This document shows positions 1 to 9,449 of a DNA stretch of 64,000 nt, piece after piece (within the stretch, counting starts at the first letter, position 1; every line of letters starts with the position of its first letter). Source of the stretch: Bifidobacterium moraviense (GTDB lineage: Bacteria; Actinomycetota; Actinomycetes; Actinomycetales; Bifidobacteriaceae). Where the stretch lies: the NCBI RefSeq assembly GCF_012932365.1, contig NZ_JAAIIH010000001.1, positions 372,001 to 436,000 of the forward strand, in the 5' to 3' direction. The position numbers and the translations under genes were made by a program. The notes under the pieces were generated by a model. It worked only from the letters and a program-made list of their open reading frames with translations, was not told where the DNA came from and did not search any database.

Positions 1-206
1 ACGCGGCCGTCGAGGCACTCCGGGAAGCCGGTGACCTGCGAGACCTCGGTGACCTTGACGCCGAGCTCGGCAAGCCTCTTCGCGGTGGATCCGGTGGACA
101 CGACGTCGGTGCCCGCGGCGACGAACGCCTCGGCCAGACGCTCGATGCCCTCCTTGTGGAACACCGAGACCAGCGCGCGCTTGATCGGACGGTTCGTGGT
201 GGTCAT
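1..206 (-). CDS. purH: PurH, bifunctional AICAR transformylase/IMP cyclohydrolase (N-terminal part only)
   Basis: Only the first 68 codons are inside the window; the gene runs off the left edge. The visible protein begins MTTTNRPIKRALVSVFHKEG and continues through STGSTAKRLAELG, which is the start of the MGS-like IMP cyclohydrolase domain of PurH. In the family this domain closes the purine ring to IMP in the last step of de novo purine synthesis, and the missing C-terminal part is the formyltransferase. The ATG at 206 has an AGGAG site at about 6 nt. The gene lies about 100 bp downstream of the DUF6350 gene, an order common in actinobacteria (sucC-sucD-DUF6350-pur genes). Confidence 0.92.
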   Translation of the reverse strand, partial: MTTTNRPIKRALVSVFHKEGIERLAEAFVAAGTDVVSTGSTAKRLAELGVKVTEVSQVTGFPECLDGR

Positions 207-308
207 GCAATCTCCTTCTGCGTTGCGGAACGGACCGCTGCCCGTCCCGATGGTTCCATGGTAGAGACGGCCCGCAACAACGGGCGGGTCACGCGGCTTC
301 CTCCCGGG

Positions 309-1712
309 TCACGACTCCTCGGGGCGCGGAGACGGTTCGCGCGAAGACGCGACCCTCGGACGGCGAGCCGTTCCGCGGACCGGCTCGCGGCCCTCCCCGC
401 GGCCTTCGGAGCCGGAGCCGTCACCGGAGTCGGCGGGGACGGACGTTTCGGCGGTCTCCGCCGTCGCGGCGCCGCGGCGCATGCGCCCCGCGGCCCATCG
501 GATCCCGAAGTACGAGGCGACGCCGACGAGCGTCATCAGCCACGCCGCCAGCAGGCCGAGAGCCACGCCGTGGCCCGTCGCCCGCGTCGAAGCGACGACG
601 TCCACGCCCACATGGGCGAGCCGCCCGGTGCCGAGCGCCCCGTTCGACAGCGAGAACGCCAGCGTGGCGAACAGCGACACGAGCGCCGCGGCGAGGCACG
701 AGGACGCCGCCGGATATGCCAGCAGCGGCACGGCGGTCCTCATCCCGGGCTCCGCCCCACCGGCGCGCAGCCGGGCGACGACGCCGAATCCCTGACGTCC
801 GACGAGTACGAGCAGGCCGACCGCCAGTCCCACGACGCACGGCACGGCCATGAGCGCGAGCCGCACGGTGCCGTCCTGGACGGGCTGCGGGAACAGGCCG
901 AACACCGGCAGCGGGGGCAGGTCCGTGGACTGGCCCGTCCACAGGGTGAACTGCGCCGCGTCGCCGACGCTGAACCCGGCGCCGATCAGCCACGACAGGG
1001 CCCAGATGACGAGGTTCGGCAGCCATGCGAGGGAGGCGACCGTGGTCATGATGCGCGATCCGGTACCCATGTCGGTCATGGCGAACAGCGTGTTCATGGC
1101 GTCGTAGTCCATCACGATCCACGCGACCAGCGTGGCGAGTCCCGCCAGCGTGAGCGCCATGACGATCAGCGCCGCGGCGACGCACCCGAAGATGATGGTC
1201 CGGCGCACCTGCACCGAGATGGGGTCCCACACCCTGCCGCGGAAGGTCTCGGCGAGTTCCGCATGCGGCAGCGCCACGAGGCCGTAGCCCACGGCGAAGA
1301 CCAGCAGCGCCTTGCCCATGAGCGCGCCGGGAGCGTCGAGCAGACCCACCTGCACGCCCTGCGAGGCGTACCAGCTCATGAGAACCCACGCCGCGGCCCC
1401 CGAGACGAATCCGGGCAGACCGGTGCCGATGCGCGCCGCGAGCACGGCGATGAGCGCGACGAGCATCACGGTGAGCAGCAGGGGGACGATGGTCAGCGTC
1501 ACCGAACCGGTCGTGAACCCCACACCCTGCGACAGCAGGATCATCGCCTCGGTCAGCGGCACGGTCGCGTTGGACAGCGTGGCGCCGCCCTCCTCCATGG
1601 AGACGATCAGCAGCAGCAGGGCGATGAAGCAGCCCAGGGCGACGGCGTAGATGGCCATGGCGAGCACCGCGACCGCGATGCCCGCCCCGAACGACTTGAG
1701 TCGTCCAAGCAT
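309..1712 (-). CDS. DUF6350 family multi-pass membrane protein
   Basis: The product has 467 residues and many hydrophobic stretches, from residues 8-38 through to about 410, followed by a charged Arg/Glu/Ser-rich cytosolic-looking tail of some 55 residues. Sequence and neighbourhood fit the actinobacterial DUF6350 (PerM-like) membrane family, whose function is not established. The start ATG at 1712 lies only 3 nt after the sucD stop, so it is probably co-translated with sucCD. A GGTGA site precedes it. The chemical role cannot be read from the sequence. An assignment as a permease or cell-division protein would be a guess. Confidence 0.8.
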   Translation of the reverse strand: MLGRLKSFGAGIAVAVLAMAIYAVALGCFIALLLLIVSMEEGGATLSNATVPLTEAMILLSQGVGFTTGSVTLTIVPLLLTVMLVALIAVLAARIGTGLPGFVSGAAAWVLMSWYASQGVQVGLLDAPGALMGKALLVFAVGYGLVALPHAELAETFRGRVWDPISVQVRRTIIFGCVAAALIVMALTLAGLATLVAWIVMDYDAMNTLFAMTDMGTGSRIMTTVASLAWLPNLVIWALSWLIGAGFSVGDAAQFTLWTGQSTDLPPLPVFGLFPQPVQDGTVRLALMAVPCVVGLAVGLLVLVGRQGFGVVARLRAGGAEPGMRTAVPLLAYPAASSCLAAALVSLFATLAFSLSNGALGTGRLAHVGVDVVASTRATGHGVALGLLAAWLMTLVGVASYFGIRWAAGRMRRGAATAETAETSVPADSGDGSGSEGRGEGREPVRGTARRPRVASSREPSPRPEES

Positions 1713-1715
1713 GGA

Positions 1716-2636
1716 TCACCCGAGCTTGGCCATGACCTCGCGCATGTACTGCGCGGTCTGGCCCGGGGTCCTGCCGACCTTGATGCCCACGGCCTCGAGG
1801 GCCTCCTTCTTGTCCTTCGCAGTGCCCTTGCCGCCGGAGACAATGGCGCCGGCATGGCCCATCTGCTTGCCCTCGGGGGCGGTGAAGCCGGCGATGTAGG
1901 CGACGATGGGCTTGGTCATGTGCTCATGCGCCCATGCCGCGGCCTCCTGTTCGGCGCTGCCGCCGATCTCGCCGATCATCACGACGGCCTTGGTGTCCGG
2001 ATCGGCCTCGAACTGCTGGAGGGCCTCGAGCAGCGTGGTGCCGACGATCGGATCGCCGCCCACGCCGAGACACGCGGTGAAGCCGTACTCGGACAGCTCC
2101 CCCATGAGCTGGTAGGTGAGGGTGCCGGACTTGGAGACCAGCCCCAGCGGTCCGCGGCGGACGATGCCGTCCGGGATGATGCCGAGGTTGACGCCCGGAT
2201 TGGCCGGATCGTCGGACAGGGTGATGAGTCCCGGGCAGTTGGGGCCGATGATGCGCACGCCGTGGCGCTGGGCGAGGGCGACGCAGTAGGCGGTGTCCGC
2301 CACCGGGATGCCCTCGGTGATAACCACGATGAGGGAGATGCCGGCCTCGATGGCCTCGACGACGGCGCCCTTGGCGAAGCGGGGCGGCACGAACACGACG
2401 CTGGCCTGCGCGCCGGTGGCGGCCCTGGCCTCGGCGCAGGTGGCGTACACGGGGATGTGGGCGTCCTCGCCGCCGCGGGCGGCGGGATAGACGACCTCGG
2501 TGCCGGCCTTGCGGGGGTTGACTCCGCCGACGATGTTGGTGCCGGCCCTGAGCATGCGCGCGGTGTGGGTCATGCCCTGATGTCCGGTGATGCCCTGCAC
2601 GATGACGGGCGCGTTGTGGTCAATGAACAGTGTCAT
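1716..2636 (-). CDS. sucD: Succinyl-CoA synthetase alpha subunit
   Basis: The 306-residue length is normal for SucD. It has the CoA-binding Rossmann start ([13 protein letters not shown]), the NCPGLI segment and the phosphohistidine loop ([14 protein letters not shown] near residue 250). With SucC it interconverts succinyl-CoA and succinate with NTP formation in the cytoplasm. Its ATG overlaps the sucC stop as ATGA, so the two are translationally coupled. Bifidobacteria lack a full TCA cycle, so the pair probably supplies succinyl-CoA or handles succinate rather than running a cycle. That last point is inference. Confidence 0.96.
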   Translation of the reverse strand: MTLFIDHNAPVIVQGITGHQGMTHTARMLRAGTNIVGGVNPRKAGTEVVYPAARGGEDAHIPVYATCAEARAATGAQASVVFVPPRFAKGAVVEAIEAGISLIVVITEGIPVADTAYCVALAQRHGVRIIGPNCPGLITLSDDPANPGVNLGIIPDGIVRRGPLGLVSKSGTLTYQLMGELSEYGFTACLGVGGDPIVGTTLLEALQQFEADPDTKAVVMIGEIGGSAEQEAAAWAHEHMTKPIVAYIAGFTAPEGKQMGHAGAIVSGGKGTAKDKKEALEAVGIKVGRTPGQTAQYMREVMAKLG

Positions 2637-3829
2637 GAACGTTCACCTTTCAGTTCCGCGGCGAGCTTGGCCGCCTGCTGAGCCGCCTGCTCCATGGTCT
2701 TGGCGACGTGGATGCGCGGATTGTCCGCGGACAGGAGGATCCTCAGGCCCTCCTCGGCGGCGTTGCCGTCGAAGCGGACCACGATGGGCTTGGCGGTGTT
2801 GATCTCGTCGAGCGCGTCCAGAATGCCCTGCGCGACCTGCACGCACGACGTGATGCCGCCGTACACGTTGACGAACACGGAGACGACCTGCGGGTCGGCG
2901 AGCACGATGTTGAGGCTGTCGCGCATCACGTCGGCCGAGGCCCCGCCGCCGATGTCGAGGAAGTTGGCGGGCTTGATGCCGGTGCCCTGGTCCTCTCCGG
3001 CGCCGGACACGGCGTCGAGCGAGCTCATCACGAGTCCCGCGCCGTTGCCGATCACGCCGACCTCGCCGTGCAGGTGCACGTAGTGCAGGCCGCGTTCGCG
3101 CGCCTTCTGCTCGTACGGGTCCGGGACGATCGGATCCTCGAAGCGCTTCCACCCGTCGTGGCGGAACGCGGCGTTGTCGTCCAGCGAGATCTTCGCGTCG
3201 AGCGCGCACAGCGACTTGGACGACTCGTCGTCCGGATCGCCGATCTTGGCGAGCGGGTTGATCTCGACCAGCGTGGCGTCGTTGGTCTTGAAGACCTCCC
3301 ACATCTTGAGCAGGATCTGCGCGGCCTGCTCCACGTCGGCGTGGTAGAAGCCGATCTCCCCCGCCATCCTGCGGGCGTCCTCGATGCCGAAGTTGCCGAG
3401 CGCGCTGATGTGCAGGCGCTTGACCGACTCGGGGTGCTCCTTGGCGATGGCCTCGACCTCGGTGCCGCCGTTCGCCGTGGCGAGCACATCGTAGTCGCGG
3501 GACGTGCGGTCCACGGAGATGGACACGTAGTACTCATGCAGGATGTTCTTCGCCTCGGCGACCAGCACACCGGACACCTTGTGCCCGTGGATGGTCATCG
3601 GCAGGATCCTCTCGGAGTCGAGGATGGCTTCGTTCTGGTCCTTGGCGACCAGCACGCCGCCGGCCTGGCCGCGGTGGCCGATCTTGACCTGCGCCTTGAC
3701 GACGCAGGGGTAGCCGATGCGGTCGGCCGCGTCGGCCACGTCATGGGAGTTCTCGGCGAAGACGGCCTGAGGGGTGGGGATGCCCTGCTCCTCAAGCAGC
3801 TGCCGGGCCTGATATTCGTAAAGATCCAT
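2633..3829 (-). CDS. sucC: Succinyl-CoA synthetase beta subunit
   Basis: The start is placed at the ATG at 3829 ([18 protein letters not shown]), which matches the normal SucC N terminus. An in-frame extension of 31 residues is Arg-rich and unlike the family. The 398 residues carry an ATP-grasp domain with the nucleotide-binding GHRGQAGGV region, and the C-terminal CoA-ligase domain has FLDIGGGA and NVYGGITSC. It forms the alpha/beta succinyl-CoA synthetase with SucD, overlapping it by 4 bp. A 135-bp gap separates it from apt and probably holds the promoter. Confidence 0.96.
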   Translation of the reverse strand: MDLYEYQARQLLEEQGIPTPQAVFAENSHDVADAADRIGYPCVVKAQVKIGHRGQAGGVLVAKDQNEAILDSERILPMTIHGHKVSGVLVAEAKNILHEYYVSISVDRTSRDYDVLATANGGTEVEAIAKEHPESVKRLHISALGNFGIEDARRMAGEIGFYHADVEQAAQILLKMWEVFKTNDATLVEINPLAKIGDPDDESSKSLCALDAKISLDDNAAFRHDGWKRFEDPIVPDPYEQKARERGLHYVHLHGEVGVIGNGAGLVMSSLDAVSGAGEDQGTGIKPANFLDIGGGASADVMRDSLNIVLADPQVVSVFVNVYGGITSCVQVAQGILDALDEINTAKPIVVRFDGNAAEEGLRILLSADNPRIHVAKTMEQAAQQAAKLAAELKGERS

Positions 3830-3964
3830 GGACTTGGTGTTCTTCCTGATGAGGGTGAAACGGATGATGCGACGAAACGGCACTATAGGACGTCGCGCGG
3901 GAACGCGCGCACGCCGGTCCATATGGCGTCACGACGCCGCTGGACGTGGCGGTCCCGGACGGCG

Positions 3965-4552
3965 TCAGGCGGGCATCTCGGTCAGCGCCGTGACCGGGTA
4001 GTCGCCCAGCTGCGCGCGGCCGTCGAGGCCCTGCAGCTCCATGACGAAGCTGAAGCCGGCGACCTTGCCGCCCGCGAGCTCGACGAGCTTCGCGGCGGCG
4101 GCCGCGGTGCCTCCGGTGGCGATGAGGTCGTCGACGATGAGCACGCGCTGGCCGTCGCGCACCGCCTCGGTCTCGATCTCGATGCTGGCGGTGCCGTATT
4201 CGAGGGCGTAGGACTGCTTGAGCGTCTCGGGCGGCAGCTTGCCGGCCTTGCGCACCGGCACGAACCCCTTGCCCAGATGGGCGGCGAGGGCCGGTCCCAT
4301 GAGGAAGCCGCGCGCCTCGAGACCGGCGACGAGGTCGATCTGGTCCGCAGGCACGGGCAGGGTGCGCTCGAGCGCCACGAGCATGAGGCGCAGGGCCCTG
4401 GCGTCCGTCATGATGGGCGTGAAGTCCCGGAAGTGGATGCCCGGCTTGGGGAAGTCGGGAGTGGTGCGGATGAGCGAGGCGACGTACTGCGCGTCCTCGG
4501 CGCCGATCACGTCAAGCTGGGCGATGGTCAGATCGGTCGATGGCTGGGACAT
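3965..4552 (-). CDS. apt: Adenine phosphoribosyltransferase
   Basis: The PRPP-binding motif VLIVDDLIATGGT sits near residue 125, and the family segment FPKPGIHFRDFTPIM near residue 35. The enzyme salvages adenine to AMP. The ATG at 4552 gives 195 residues, slightly longer than the common 170-180, and has a GGGGA site 5 nt upstream. In Mycobacterium the same order is yajC-secD-secF-apt-relA. Here apt follows yajC directly, separated by a strong hairpin at 4589-4621. Confidence 0.96.
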   Translation of the reverse strand: MSQPSTDLTIAQLDVIGAEDAQYVASLIRTTPDFPKPGIHFRDFTPIMTDARALRLMLVALERTLPVPADQIDLVAGLEARGFLMGPALAAHLGKGFVPVRKAGKLPPETLKQSYALEYGTASIEIETEAVRDGQRVLIVDDLIATGGTAAAAAKLVELAGGKVAGFSFVMELQGLDGRAQLGDYPVTALTEMPA

Positions 4553-4588
4553 GGCTTCCCCTTTTGCGTGGTGGTTCGGTGGTGTGCG

Positions 4589-4621
4589 ATGGGTCCGAGC
4601 GGACGTGCCGCTCGGACCCAT
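4589..4621 (-). terminator. Perfect 14-bp hairpin between yajC and apt
   Basis: The arms 4589-4602 (ATGGGTCCGAGCGG) and 4608-4621 are exact complements around a 5-nt loop. It starts 15 nt past the yajC stop. No T run follows, as is common for high-GC terminators. It could end the ruvCAB-yajC transcript. Confidence 0.65.
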
Positions 4622-4636
4622 GCGAAATTCATGATG

Positions 4637-5041
4637 CTACTTGGTCTGCTCGCCGGTCTTGTCGCCGGAGGCGTCCTCGGCGTCGAGAGGCTTCTGGGCC
4701 TCGTCGTCGGAGGCCTTGTCCTCCAGACGGTTGCCGTACTCGTCCACCTCGTCGTCGTGGATGTAGGCCGGCACGATGGGCGGCTCGGTGAGCGCGGCGA
4801 GACGCCAGCGGGAGCGGGAGCCCTCGGAATCGATCACGGCCTGCTCCTTCTCGAGGTCCACCTCGACGATCTTGCCGAGCAGGCCGGAATAGGTGGCCAC
4901 CTCGGTACCGGGCTGGAGGGATTCGCGGAAGTCGTTGACCTTGGCCTGCTGCTTCTTGGCCTTCTTGGACTGCCACCACATCATGCCGAACATCAGCACG
5001 AGGATGACGATCATGAACAGCATCGAGGGATCAAACGGCAT
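4637..5041 (-). CDS. yajC: YajC, Sec translocon accessory protein
   Basis: This 134-residue protein has one N-terminal membrane helix (about residues 8-21, MLFMIVILVLMFGMMWW), a basic stretch after it (QSKKAKKQQ) and the YajC core with PGTEVATYSGLLGKIVEVD. The C-terminal 35 residues are acidic and low complexity. It is an inner-membrane partner of SecYEG, usually working with SecDF. The ATG at 5041 has a GGAGA site. The adjacent secD and secF found in many actinobacteria are absent here. Confidence 0.93.
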   Translation of the reverse strand: MPFDPSMLFMIVILVLMFGMMWWQSKKAKKQQAKVNDFRESLQPGTEVATYSGLLGKIVEVDLEKEQAVIDSEGSRSRWRLAALTEPPIVPAYIHDDEVDEYGNRLEDKASDDEAQKPLDAEDASGDKTGEQTK

Positions 5042-5097
5042 TACGGGTTCTCCTTCATTCGAGCCATGCCGTACGCATGGCGCTCGGACACTGGATT

Positions 5098-6171
5098 CTA
5101 GAACACCGCGGTGACATCGTCGCCGGGCTGCAAACCCAAATGTTCCCAAGCCTTCCTGGTCGCCACGCGCCCCTTGGGCGTGCGCATGAGGAAGCCCTCG
5201 CGCACCAGATAGGGCTCGCACACCGTCTCGACGGTCTCCGACTCCTCGCCGACCATGGCGGCCAGGGTGTTCAGTCCCACGGGCCCGCCGTTGAAGCTGC
5301 GCACGATCGCGTTGAGCACGGCGATGTCCAGACGGTCCAGCCCCTCGGCGTCGATCTGGTACAGCGCCAGCGCCTCCTGCACGTCCCCGGCCGAGACGAC
5401 GTCGAGATCGTGCACGATGGCCCAGTCGCGCACGCGGCGCAGGAGACGGTTCGCGATGCGCGGCGTGCCGCGCGAGCGCAGCGCCAGCTGCTCGCTCGCT
5501 CCCTCGGACAGCGCGAGCCCGAGCACCACGGCGGAGCGCTCGACCAGCTTCTCCAGTTCCCCGTGCGGGTAGTAGTCGAGATGCGCGGTGAAGCCGAACC
5601 GCGCGCGCAGCGGCGAGGGCAGCATGCCCTCGCGCGTGGTGGCGCCGATGACGGTGAACCGCGGCAGGGTGAGCGGGATGGACGTGGCGCCCGGCCCCTT
5701 GCCGACCATCACGTCCACGCGGAAGTCCTCCATGGCGATGTAGAGCAGCTCCTCGGCGGCGCGCGGCAGACGGTGGATCTCGTCGATGAACAGCACCTCG
5801 CCCGTCTCCAGCGAGCTGAGCACCGACGCGAGGTCGCCGGCGTGCTGGATGGCCGGGCCGGACGTGACGCGGATCGGCACGCCGAGCTCGTTGGCGACGA
5901 TCATCGCCAACGTGGTCTTGCCGAGGCCCGGAGGGCCCGCCAGCAGGATGTGGTCCGGCGGCACGTCGCGCTTGCGCGCGGCGTCGAGGAACAGCTGCAG
6001 CTGGGCCTTGAGTCGGGGCTGGCCAATGAACGAGGCCAGCGCCGCGGGACGCAGCTCCTCGTCGCTCACCGATTCCTCGCCGGTGGCGGTGGCCGCCACC
6101 ATGCGCAGCGAATCCTCGCGCGCGCCGGTGTTGCGCTGGGAGCCCGGCATGATCGTTTCGTCGAAAGCCAT
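5098..6171 (-). CDS. ruvB: RuvB, Holliday-junction branch-migration ATPase
   Basis: The 357 residues contain Walker A (GPPGLGKTT), Walker B (LFIDEIHRL), sensor motifs (GATTREG) and the C-terminal winged helix ([12 protein letters not shown] region onward). Hexameric RuvB drives branch migration with RuvA and works with the RuvC resolvase. The ATG at 6171 is 3 nt from the ruvA stop with an AAGGTG site, so ruvA-ruvB form one translational unit, probably induced through the LexA box at 6808-6821. Confidence 0.98.
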   Translation of the reverse strand: MAFDETIMPGSQRNTGAREDSLRMVAATATGEESVSDEELRPAALASFIGQPRLKAQLQLFLDAARKRDVPPDHILLAGPPGLGKTTLAMIVANELGVPIRVTSGPAIQHAGDLASVLSSLETGEVLFIDEIHRLPRAAEELLYIAMEDFRVDVMVGKGPGATSIPLTLPRFTVIGATTREGMLPSPLRARFGFTAHLDYYPHGELEKLVERSAVVLGLALSEGASEQLALRSRGTPRIANRLLRRVRDWAIVHDLDVVSAGDVQEALALYQIDAEGLDRLDIAVLNAIVRSFNGGPVGLNTLAAMVGEESETVETVCEPYLVREGFLMRTPKGRVATRKAWEHLGLQPGDDVTAVF

Positions 6172-6174
6172 GGA

Positions 6175-6789
6175 TCACCTTCCCCTGTCCAGCGACGCCA
6201 GCGCGAGCCTGAGCACGCGGGGCACGTCGTCCTCGCCCAGCGGCGTCGCGATGCCCTCCTCCTCGCAGACGCCGGCCACGGCGGACTCGGCGTCGCGCTG
6301 CTGCCAGCCGAGCGAGACGAGGCCCTGCACGCACTGCAGCAGAGCGGGATCCTGGGCGCGTGCGGCGGAGCGTCCCGCGGCCACCTCGTCCATGTTGATG
6401 GTGCCGGCGAGCTCGAGGATGATCTTCTGCGCGCCCTTCCGGCCCAGCCCCGGGGCGCGGGACAGCGCGGCGCTGTCCCCGTCCGCCACGGCCTGCGCGA
6501 GCTGCTTGGGCGTGAGCGTGGACAGCAGGGAGAGCGCCACCTTGGGACCGATGCCGCTGACCTTCTGCAGCTGTGCGAACAGGGTGCGCGACGTCCGCGA
6601 CAGGAACGCGTACAGCGTCAGCGCGTCCTGGGAGACGCTGAGGGACGTATGCACGCGCACCTGCTGCCCCGAGTGCATGGATGCCAGATCCGTGGACGTC
6701 ATGCGAGCCTCGAACCCGATGCCGCCCACGTCGATGACGGCGACGTCCGCGCCGACGTCCATGACGACGCCGTTGAGCATGCCGATCAT
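6175..6789 (-). CDS. ruvA: RuvA, Holliday-junction binding subunit
   Basis: At 204 residues it has the N-terminal OB-fold (MIGMLNGVVMDVGADVAVID), the double helix-hairpin-helix segment with VSGIGPKVALSLLS and PGLGRKGAQKIILEL, and the C-terminal domain that contacts RuvB (LVSLGWQQRDAESAV). It binds four-way junctions and loads RuvB. The ATG at 6789 has an AAGGAG site. The 37-bp gap to ruvC contains a LexA-type palindrome, suggesting a separate SOS-responsive promoter for ruvAB. Confidence 0.97.
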   Translation of the reverse strand: MIGMLNGVVMDVGADVAVIDVGGIGFEARMTSTDLASMHSGQQVRVHTSLSVSQDALTLYAFLSRTSRTLFAQLQKVSGIGPKVALSLLSTLTPKQLAQAVADGDSAALSRAPGLGRKGAQKIILELAGTINMDEVAAGRSAARAQDPALLQCVQGLVSLGWQQRDAESAVAGVCEEEGIATPLGEDDVPRVLRLALASLDRGR

Positions 6790-6807
6790 GCGTCTCTCCT
6801 TCCAGAT

Positions 6808-6821
6808 AGAACGTATGTTCG
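6808..6821. promoter_or_regulatory. Probable LexA (SOS) box in front of ruvA
   Basis: AGAACGTATGTTCG matches the Gram-positive/actinobacterial LexA consensus CGAACRNRYGTTCG at 13 of 14 positions; the first C is A. It sits 19-32 bp upstream of the ruvA ATG, between ruvC and ruvA, and resembles the perfect box upstream of uvrA at 58024-58037. Confidence 0.75.
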
Positions 6822-6826
6822 ACAGA

Positions 6827-7417
6827 CTACATGCCGCGGTCGACGTTCCTGCGGTGCTGCGCCTTGACGGCCCGCTGCGTCGCCTCGGCCCACTGGCGCT
6901 GCGCCTCGGTCAGATGCTCCTCGCGCTCCCCTCCCTGCAGCGCGCCGGCCGGACGCAGCGCGTGGCAGATGGCCTGCGCCAGCGCGTCGGCGGCGTCGGC
7001 CGGCTTGGGCAGCGTGTTGAGTCCCAGGATGCGGGCCACCATGCGCTCCACCTGCACCTTCTGCGCCATGCCGTTGCCGGTGATGGCGAGCTTGGCCTCG
7101 GTGGGCGTGTGCAGCGCCACGGGGATGCCGCGCTGGGCGGCGGCGAGCATGGCCATGCCGGCCGCCTGCGCGGTGCCGAGCACGGTGTTCCGGTTCTCCT
7201 GCGCGAACACGCGCTCGATGGAGACCACGTCGGGGATGAACCGGTCCATCTTGGCGCACAGGCCGTCGTAGATCGTCTTGAGGCGCAGGTCCTGCGAGGC
7301 GTGCGGGTCGGACCGCACCACGTCCACGTGGATAAACGAAAGCCGGCGGTATGCGCCGGCTTCCACCACGCCGACCCCGCAGCGGGTGAGCCCGGGGTCA
7401 ACGCCAAGTATGATCAC
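6827..7417 (-). CDS. ruvC: RuvC, Holliday-junction resolvase
   Basis: The 196-residue RNase H-fold nuclease has the acidic catalytic residues in DPGLTRCG (Asp7), SIERVFAQ and the late [11 protein letters not shown] segment. It cuts the junction symmetrically after RuvAB has moved it. The start is GTG at 7417, with GGAG about 9 nt upstream, 6 nt beyond the yebC stop, so yebC-ruvC are probably one operon. It ends 5 nt before the LexA box that precedes ruvA. The C-terminal 40 residues are basic and less typical. Confidence 0.97.
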   Translation of the reverse strand: MIILGVDPGLTRCGVGVVEAGAYRRLSFIHVDVVRSDPHASQDLRLKTIYDGLCAKMDRFIPDVVSIERVFAQENRNTVLGTAQAAGMAMLAAAQRGIPVALHTPTEAKLAITGNGMAQKVQVERMVARILGLNTLPKPADAADALAQAICHALRPAGALQGGEREEHLTEAQRQWAEATQRAVKAQHRRNVDRGM

Positions 7418-7423
7418 GCGATG

Positions 7424-8179
7424 TCACTCCGCGTCGAGCTGTTCCATGACCTCGTCGGAGGCGGTCCAGTTGGCGTAGATGTTCTGCACGTCGTCCAGAT
7501 CGTCGAGGTTGTCGATGAGCTTGGAGACCTTGCGCGCGTCGTCGAGGCTCAGCTCGACCTCGTTCTTCGGGGCCATCACGGAATCGGCGGAGTCGAAGTC
7601 GATGCCGGCGTCCTCGAGGGCCTTGCGCACGGTGTGCAGGTCGGAGGGGTCGGTGACCACGGTGTAGACGTCGCCGTCGTCGGTCACGTCCTCGGCGCCG
7701 GCCTCGGCGGCCTTCTCGAACAGGTCGTCGAAGTCCACGCCCTCGGACGGGACGACGATCTGGCCCTTGCGCTCGAAGTTGAAGGACACGGAGCCGGAGG
7801 TGGCCAGCGAGCCGCCGCCCTTGGTCAGGGTGGAACGGACCTCGGCGGCCGCGCGGTTGCGGTTGTCGGTCAGGCACTCGATGATGAGGCCCACGCCGGC
7901 GGGGGCGTAGCCCTCGTACACGATGTCCTCGTAGTTGACGCCGCCCGCTTCCTCACCGGAGCCGCGCTTGACGGCGCGCTTGATGTTGTCGGCGGGCATG
8001 GAGGCCTTCTTGGCCTTGTAGATGGCGTCGTACAGGGACGGGTTGCCGGCGGGGTCGCCGCCGCCCATGCGGGCCGCGATCTCGATGTTCTTGATCAGCT
8101 TGGCGAACAGCTTGCCGCGCTTGGCGTCGATAGCGGCCTTCTTGTTCTTGGTAGTCGCCCACTTGGAATGACCGGACAT
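7424..8179 (-). CDS. yebC: YebC/PmpR family translation or transcription factor
   Basis: The 251 residues begin [21 protein letters not shown], the hallmark of the YebC/TACO1 family, and run through [19 protein letters not shown] and a final helix. Older work calls the family transcriptional regulators; later work links it to relief of ribosome stalling at proline runs. Which applies here cannot be told from sequence. Its place beside ruvC is conserved across bacteria. Confidence 0.93.
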   Translation of the reverse strand: MSGHSKWATTKNKKAAIDAKRGKLFAKLIKNIEIAARMGGGDPAGNPSLYDAIYKAKKASMPADNIKRAVKRGSGEEAGGVNYEDIVYEGYAPAGVGLIIECLTDNRNRAAAEVRSTLTKGGGSLATSGSVSFNFERKGQIVVPSEGVDFDDLFEKAAEAGAEDVTDDGDVYTVVTDPSDLHTVRKALEDAGIDFDSADSVMAPKNEVELSLDDARKVSKLIDNLDDLDDVQNIYANWTASDEVMEQLDAE

Positions 8180-8216
8180 AGTGCTCCTAGCGAAGTCGGA
8201 ATTACTTGCAAACGCG

Positions 8217-9449
8217 TCAGATTGTAGGCGTGCGCTTTGACAATGCCCGTGCGTACACCTCGAGCACCCGGTCCGTCACCACGCCCCAGTCGTATTCGCG
8301 GGAGCGCCGCAGTCCGGCCCGCGCGATGCGCCGGCGCTCCTCCCCGTCGTCGAGCAGCCGCGCGAGGGCGCGGGCGCAGTCGTCGGCGTCCGCGGTGCGG
8401 AACAGCGCCGCGTACCTGCCGTCGGCGCTCACGTCCCGGAAGGCGCGCAGATCGGAGGCGACCACGGGGCATCCGGCGGCCATCGCCTCCGCCAGCACGA
8501 TCCCGAAGCTCTCCCCGCCCGTCTGCGGGGCCACGTACGCGTCGAGCGACCGATAGAACCGCGCCTTGTCGGCGTCGCTGACGCGTCCCAGAAACTCGAA
8601 CCGGTCCTCGAGCCGCGGGTCGATGCCGCGCAGCACGGCGCGCCCCGCGTCCTCGCCGTCGCCGGCGCACAGGAACCGGATCCCGGGTCTGCGCTCGAGC
8701 AGCGAGGCGGCGGCGCGCGCGAACACGGCGAACCCCTTGCGCTCCTCCCCCATGCGCCCCAGGAATCCCACGGTCGGGGCCTCGGCCGTGCCCTGCCACC
8801 GCGGGTCGGGAAGCGCCGAGGCGAAGCGGTCGCATCGGATGCCGTTGGGGATGATCGACGTGGGGATGTCCTCCGGCAGGTAGTGGCGCGCGGTGTCCAG
8901 CGCGGCGCCGCTCACGCAGATCGCCTCGCGCAGGTTGCCCAGATAGAACCGCAGGTACCGTTCGAAGAACCGCAGCGCCCGCGGGTACTCGTCGAACGCC
9001 GAGTGGAAGGTCGCCACGTAGGGGCACGGGGAGAACCACACGATCAGCGGCTTGTGGCTCAGGCTCGGCGACTCGGGCTCGTGCAGGTGCAGGACGTCGA
9101 AGCGTCCCTGCCGCACCCACATGCGCGTGCGCGGCCCCACGAAGCCGAAGTAGCTCAGGCGCGCGAGGGAGCCGTTGTACGGGATGGCGAACGACGTGCC
9201 GGTGGTGTGGACCCACAGCGGCATGTCCGCGGTGCGGCGTCCGGGAGCCAGCACCTTGACGTCATGTCCCCGCGCGATGAGCTCCTCCGCGAAGTCTCGG
9301 ATGTGGAACTGCACGCCGCCCGGCGTCTCGAAGGAGTACGGGCTGACGATGCCGATCCGCAGCTTCCGCCCGTGGAACGGGTCCGGTCCGCGGACGGCGT
9401 CCGTCTCCTCATGGTTCCCCGTCTCATGCCCCGTCATGGTCATCCGCAC
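8217..9449 (-). CDS. pimA: PimA-like phosphatidyl-myo-inositol mannosyltransferase
   Basis: This is a GT4-family, GT-B fold enzyme of up to 410 residues. The N-terminal domain has [16 protein letters not shown] with the glycine-rich loop and [11 protein letters not shown]. The C-terminal donor domain has [23 protein letters not shown] and [16 protein letters not shown] with the EX7E-type motif. In the family it adds the first mannose from GDP-mannose to phosphatidylinositol on the inner membrane face. The start may be GTG at 9449 (AAGGAGG at about 8 nt) or ATG at 9443 or 9437. It overlaps the acyltransferase gene upstream, so it is in the same operon. Confidence 0.9.
   Translation of the reverse strand: MRMTMTGHETGNHEETDAVRGPDPFHGRKLRIGIVSPYSFETPGGVQFHIRDFAEELIARGHDVKVLAPGRRTADMPLWVHTTGTSFAIPYNGSLARLSYFGFVGPRTRMWVRQGRFDVLHLHEPESPSLSHKPLIVWFSPCPYVATFHSAFDEYPRALRFFERYLRFYLGNLREAICVSGAALDTARHYLPEDIPTSIIPNGIRCDRFASALPDPRWQGTAEAPTVGFLGRMGEERKGFAVFARAAASLLERRPGIRFLCAGDGEDAGRAVLRGIDPRLEDRFEFLGRVSDADKARFYRSLDAYVAPQTGGESFGIVLAEAMAAGCPVVASDLRAFRDVSADGRYAALFRTADADDCARALARLLDDGEERRRIARAGLRRSREYDWGVVTDRVLEVYARALSKRTPTI

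Noticed and set aside
156..2681. An 841-codon plus-strand frame over DUF6350 and sucD
   Set aside because: It is antisense to sucD and the membrane protein gene. Its composition (RHR, GDDG, EQR runs) is typical of non-coding strands in high-GC DNA.
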